This document shows, in pieces, positions 14,307-16,974 of a DNA stretch of 16,974 nt. The position numbers were made by a program, and so were the translations under genes. The notes under the pieces were generated by a model. It did not search any database. It had not been told where the DNA came from and worked only from the letters and a program-made list of their open reading frames with translations. Location of the stretch: NCBI GenBank assembly GCA_964431545.1, contig CAYSLC010000124.1, forward strand, positions 1 through 16,974. The letters are read 5' to 3'. Within the stretch, counting starts at the first letter, position 1; each line of letters starts with the position of its first letter. This DNA comes from CAYSLC01 sp964431545 (GTDB lineage Bacteria > Desulfobacterota > Desulfobacteria > Desulfobacterales > JAABSP01).

Positions 14307-15100
14307 ACCGGGACGCCTCCGTCCGCATCCTCCGGACCCGACGCCGCCCCCTCTTCGCCCTCCTCCCGGAGGATCCGGGTGACCGCCGCCACATCCCCGG
14401 GCCGGTCGACGCCCACGGACCGATGTTCGGTCACCACCACGTGGATGGGAATCCCGTTCTCCAGCAGCCTTAGCTGTTCCAGCCGCTCCAGCCGCTCCAG
14501 CGGGCTCGGCCCCAGGGCCACAAACGCGCGGAGGGCCTCCATCCGGAAGGCGTAGAGTCCGATGTGGCCGTACACGGCCGCCCCATTCCGGTCCTCCCGG
14601 GCGTGAGGGATGAGGGCCCGGGAGAAGTAGAGGGCCCGGCCGTCCCGGGCGAAGACCACCTTGACCCGGTCCGGGGAAAGGGCCGACGCCGCGGGAATTT
14701 CGGCGGCCAGGGTGGCGACCCGGACGGCGGGATCCCGGAAGGGGGAGATCAGCTCGGTGAGCATCTTGGGGGAGAGGGCCGGCTCGTCTCCCTGGATGTT
14801 GACCACCACCGCCTTCTCCGGCAGCCCCATCGCCTCGGCCGCCTCCAGGACCCGGTCGGTGCCGCTCTGGTGGTCGTACCGGGTCATCACCGTGGGGATC
14901 CCGAACGACTCGGCCGCCAGCAAAATCCGGTCGTCGTCGGTGGCCAGCACCACCTGCCTGAGTCCGGGGCAGCGGGAAGCCCGCTGGTATACGTGCCAGA
15001 ACATGGGCTTTCCCAGGATGGGGATCAGGGGCTTTCCCGGAAACCGGGATGAACCGTAACGGGCCGGAATGACCCCGTGGCAGTCGGGAAGCTTTTTCAT
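14303..15100 (-). CDS. kdsB: 3-deoxy-manno-octulosonate cytidylyltransferase (CMP-Kdo synthetase)
   Basis: A 265-residue cytosolic nucleotidyltransferase that activates Kdo with CTP to CMP-Kdo, the donor for WaaA. Diagnostic motifs are IPARYGSSRFPGKPL (11-25), ATDDD, HQSGTDR, NIQGDEP, LYFSR, GHIGLYAFR and SPLERLERLEQLR. Length agrees with the family (about 250), with an extra acidic C-terminal tail. It lies 53 bases after the second WaaA-like gene on the same strand, probably one transcript. No Shine-Dalgarno is visible close to the ATG at 15100; the nearest purine run (AAGAAGG) is about 17 bases away, so translation may depend on the upstream gene or be weak. It is convergent with lpxK and has no terminator of its own. 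Confidence 0.95.
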   Translation of the reverse strand: MKKLPDCHGVIPARYGSSRFPGKPLIPILGKPMFWHVYQRASRCPGLRQVVLATDDDRILLAAESFGIPTVMTRYDHQSGTDRVLEAAEAMGLPEKAVVVNIQGDEPALSPKMLTELISPFRDPAVRVATLAAEIPAASALSPDRVKVVFARDGRALYFSRALIPHAREDRNGAAVYGHIGLYAFRMEALRAFVALGPSPLERLERLEQLRLLENGIPIHVVVTEHRSVGVDRPGDVAAVTRILREEGEEGAASGPEDADGGVPV

Positions 15101-15153
15101 GGGAGGGTCGGGTGGTGCCTTCTTCTCTTACGAACTTTTTTTACGGGCTCTTC

Positions 15154-16443
15154 TCACGGGCGGCGGAGCGACCCGCGCACCGCCTCCCGGGCGATCCGCG
15201 TCCCCCCCCGTCGCCGTTGGATGTAGGCCGCCGCCCTTGCGCGGACCCGATGCCGGTCGGCCGGCGCCGCCAGATCGGCTAAGAGGCGTCGCGCCACCGA
15301 GATCCAATCCCTCTCCACCCGAAGGAGGCCGGCGGTCCGGATCTCCCCCCCCACCCATTTGAAGTTCTCCCAGTGGGGGCCGATCACCGGAACCACGCCG
15401 TGGACCAGGGCCTCGAGAAAATTCTGACCGCCCAGCGGAGCCAGGCTCCCCCCCACAAAGGCGGCTTGGGCGAGGCGGTAGGCCCACGGCAACTCTCCGA
15501 ATGTATCCCAGAGGAGAACCGTTGCGCAAGGGGAATCTCCACGGAGGCGGGATCGCATGCTCCAGGGGATCCTCTCCCGGTGGAGATGGGCCCGCCAGCG
15601 GTCGAGCCGGTGCATGTGCCGGGGGAACAGGCCGATGACGGCCTCGGGATGTCGCCGGCGAAGATGGGCGATGATTTGCTCCACCTGGCCCTCCTCCTGG
15701 GCGCGGACCGAGCCGAGGACGACGAAGGGCCGATCCGCCGGCACGATCCCGGAAAGCGGATTCGGCCCGTCCGGGGCCGTCTCCGGATCCACGGCGTCGA
15801 ACTTCATGTTGGGCATCACCGAGACCCCTTCGGGGCCGAAGATATCCCCGAACCGGTCGGCGTCCGCTCCGGAAACGGCCAGGATCCGGTCCGGCCGCAG
15901 GGCCCGCCAGGGGGCCCGCCACCGGCGGTACCGGCGGTGGCCGCGGGCCGTCATACGGCCGTTGACCACCAGTATCCGCACCCCCCGACGCCGGAGCGCG
16001 AAGAGGAGGCCCGGCCACAGCTCCGATTCGAGGAGAACCATCACCCGGGGATCCACGGACCGGACGGCGGTCCGCATCAGGGTCGGGCGGTCGAAGGGGA
16101 GGTACCGGGTTTCCGCCGGGATGGCGGCCCCGTTCACCCGGTCCCCGCGGATCGACCCGGAGAGGATCTCCCGTCCCTGGGGGGTGTTGGTGGTCACCAG
16201 CGCGGTCATCGGCCGGTCCGAATGGAGGGCGGCCAGGAGCATCGCCGCCAGGCGGCACTCCCCGGCCGATGCGGCGTGGATCCACAGATCGGCCGGCGGC
16301 GGGGGGCGCCGGGCCGTCCGCTCGGAAAGTCCCGTGGAGAGGCGGGGCGTGCCGCGCAGGACGGGGAGCGCCATCCGCCAGCCCAGCTCGTAGAGAAGCA
16401 TCAGCGCGGTCTGGAATATGGAGGGCTGTCCCCGGCGGGTCAT
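15154..16443 (-). CDS. WaaA-like glycosyltransferase paralogue with diverged donor/acceptor motifs
   Basis: A 429-residue GT-B protein homologous over its length to Kdo transferases. It keeps the catalytic Glu62 (ASAGE), ESELWPG and the general C-terminal GGSLAPLGGQNFLEA block. It departs from WaaA at several signature sites: the GSTHEGEE loop is GSVRAQEE, GGHNPLE is GGQNFLE, GSIKFD is PNMKFD, and NGRLSDRS is NGRMTARG. A canonical waaA is also present in this window, so this copy may add another residue (a further Kdo or a different sugar) to the core. That is inference. The ATG at 16443 is chosen because the longer start at 16554 falls inside the tRNA terminator; its ribosome binding site is weak. 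It lies upstream of kdsB on the same strand. Confidence 0.82.
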   Translation of the reverse strand: MTRRGQPSIFQTALMLLYELGWRMALPVLRGTPRLSTGLSERTARRPPPPADLWIHAASAGECRLAAMLLAALHSDRPMTALVTTNTPQGREILSGSIRGDRVNGAAIPAETRYLPFDRPTLMRTAVRSVDPRVMVLLESELWPGLLFALRRRGVRILVVNGRMTARGHRRYRRWRAPWRALRPDRILAVSGADADRFGDIFGPEGVSVMPNMKFDAVDPETAPDGPNPLSGIVPADRPFVVLGSVRAQEEGQVEQIIAHLRRRHPEAVIGLFPRHMHRLDRWRAHLHRERIPWSMRSRLRGDSPCATVLLWDTFGELPWAYRLAQAAFVGGSLAPLGGQNFLEALVHGVVPVIGPHWENFKWVGGEIRTAGLLRVERDWISVARRLLADLAAPADRHRVRARAAAYIQRRRGGTRIAREAVRGSLRRP

Positions 16444-16525
16444 GAGCCCGGGACCCGCCGGGGACGGCCGCGGAAAACGGCGGTTCCGGTGTCCGATAAG
16501 CGGTGCGTTCGATCCATGGGGCAAG

Positions 16526-16559
16526 AAAAAGCGGATGGAACGGCGGGGGGCCATCCGCT
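16526..16559 (-). terminator. Intrinsic terminator after tRNA-Pro
   Basis: On the minus strand, AGCGGATGG and CCATCCGCT (16551-16559 and 16530-16538) form a perfect 9-bp stem with a 12-base loop. They are followed by TTTTTCTT (16530 down to 16523). It begins 16 bases after the encoded CCA of tRNA-Pro, so it ends that transcript before the WaaA-like gene at 16443. That gene would then need its own promoter in 16444-16525; I see no convincing one. Confidence 0.88.
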
Positions 16560-16575
16560 CGGGGGGTGTCGGAAT

Positions 16576-16652
16576 TGGTCGGGGCGAGAGGATTTGAACC
16601 TCCGGCTTCCTGCTCCCAAAGCAGGCGCGCTACCAGGCTGCGCCACGCCCCG
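16576..16652 (-). tRNA. tRNA-Pro (anticodon UGG)
   Basis: A complete 77-base tRNA. The acceptor arms CGGGGCG (16646-16652) and CGCCCCG pair fully, followed by discriminator A and an encoded CCA (16576-16578). The anticodon stem CCTGC/GCAGG encloses the loop TTTGGGA, giving anticodon TGG, which reads CCA and other CCN codons. The T-loop GTTCAAATC is standard. It is followed by an intrinsic terminator. No clear promoter can be called upstream. Confidence 0.97.
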
Positions 16653-16795
16653 ACGGGCCTTCGCATTGTCCATCTCCTATCACGCTTTGGCGTCCCGCGC
16701 AAGCGCTCGGTGGGGAGAAACCGGTTTTTTCGACCTCCCCGGCGGGGGAAGATTCGGGATTCCCTCGACATAACCGCCAGTATTTTCAATTTTTG
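16653..16795. other. Divergent intergenic region between tRNA-Pro and the tRNA-Leu promoter
   Basis: I find no coding sequence here. The region holds an inverted repeat GGGGAG (16712-16717) / CTCCCC (16735-16740) around a 17-base loop that contains AAACCGGTTT and a T-run. It must also contain the tRNA-Pro promoter (minus strand), which does not match consensus well enough to place. The base composition shifts abruptly from GC-rich to AT-rich near 16780. Confidence 0.4.
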
Positions 16796-16841
16796 TTGAC
16801 ACTCCACGGGAATCATATTATTTTTTTACCAATTTTGTTGA
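16791..16841. repeat. Spaced direct repeat TTTTGTTGA in the AT-rich tRNA-Leu promoter region
   Basis: TTTTGTTGA occurs at 16791-16799 and 16833-16841, 42 bases apart (about four helical turns), each preceded by CAA and extra T. The first copy contains the -35 box; the second lies just past the predicted transcription start. It could be a regulatory pair or a chance feature of an AT-rich stretch. Confidence 0.3.
16796..16824 (+). promoter_or_regulatory. Sigma-70 promoter driving tRNA-Leu
   Basis: A perfect -35, TTGACA (16796-16801), is followed after 17 bases by TATTTT (16819-16824). The surrounding 60 bases are strikingly AT-rich against the GC-rich genome. Transcription would start near 16831, leaving about 89 bases before the tRNA, to be removed by RNase processing. 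I see no gene in that leader. Confidence 0.65.
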
Positions 16842-16919
16842 GCGATCTCCACATCGTCTGGCGAAGGAGCCATTTATCGTCAGTCCATTGGCGAGCCACC
16901 TTCTGGAGGGTACAAATCG

Positions 16920-16974
16920 GCGAGAGTGGCGGAACTGGTAGACGCACTGGACTTAGGATCCAGCTCCGGCGACG
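16920..16974 (+). tRNA. tRNA-Leu (anticodon UAG), 3' part beyond the window
   Basis: The first 55 bases of a leucine tRNA. It starts with acceptor GCGAGAG, then TGGCGGAA and the D-loop CTGGTAGACGC typical of tRNA-Leu. The anticodon stem CTGGA/TCCAG encloses CTTAGGA, giving anticodon TAG (reads CUA/CUN). The start of the long variable arm is visible; the T-arm and acceptor 3' strand are cut off. Confidence 0.93.

Noticed and set aside
16444..16554. N-terminal extension of the WaaA-like protein to ATG 16554
   Set aside because: The extension would be encoded by the tRNA-Pro terminator hairpin and is not homologous to WaaA N-termini.
16440..16673. Small minus-strand frame containing GVAQPGSAPALGAG
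   Set aside because: This is the well-known false translation of a tRNA gene; the DNA is tRNA-Pro(UGG).
1..16974. CRISPR array, transposase, integrase, toxin-antitoxin or phage genes
   Set aside because: No regularly spaced repeats and no such protein motifs were seen on either strand; nearly all sequence is explained by core genes.

Overview
The window is very GC-rich, densely coding DNA from a Gram-negative, LPS-producing bacterium. The lipid A/Kdo genes, a full-length GlnD, a probable sigma-54 promoter, a GNAT-nitrilase fusion and a cyclic-nucleotide-binding/DUF4388 protein fit a Desulfobacterota ('Deltaproteobacteria')-type organism. That assignment is inferred from gene content, not from a search. 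There is no phage, insertion sequence, CRISPR array or defence island; nearly everything is chromosomal core.

Left part (1-5671, all on the minus strand). Reading in the direction of transcription, the first gene is a small regulator with a nucleotide-binding fold and a DUF4388 domain (start 5671). It has a clear sigma-70 promoter and a strong ribosome binding site. Next is glnD (start 4355), the PII uridylyltransferase and nitrogen sensor, preceded by a -24/-12 sigma-54 element. Last is a GNAT plus carbon-nitrogen hydrolase fusion (start 1568) that runs off the left edge. The glnD/hydrolase gap is packed with small repeats and a palindrome pair.

Central part (5831-14306, plus strand). One strong sigma-70 promoter sits so close to the ATG of der that the message may be leaderless. 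The genes after it are der, rarA, a membrane-anchored gluzincin-type protease, lptF, lptG, waaA (kdtA) and lpxK. From rarA onward every junction overlaps by 4 to 11 bases, which implies one translationally coupled operon. It links ribosome assembly (Der) and replication-fork maintenance (RarA) to LPS export (LptFG) and inner-core synthesis (WaaA, LpxK).

Right part (14303-16974). kdsB, which makes CMP-Kdo, is convergent with lpxK, and the two stop codons share one CTAG. Upstream of kdsB on the minus strand lies a second, divergent WaaA-like glycosyltransferase. Then come a textbook intrinsic terminator and tRNA-Pro(UGG). An AT-rich promoter region leads rightward into tRNA-Leu(UAG), which is cut by the window end. 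WaaA, LpxK, KdsB and the WaaA paralogue together cover CMP-Kdo supply, lipid A 4'-phosphorylation and Kdo transfer.

The points most worth a second look are the sigma-54 control of glnD, the diverged second WaaA, the protease coupled to lptF, and two promoters placed for leaderless or near-leaderless transcripts.
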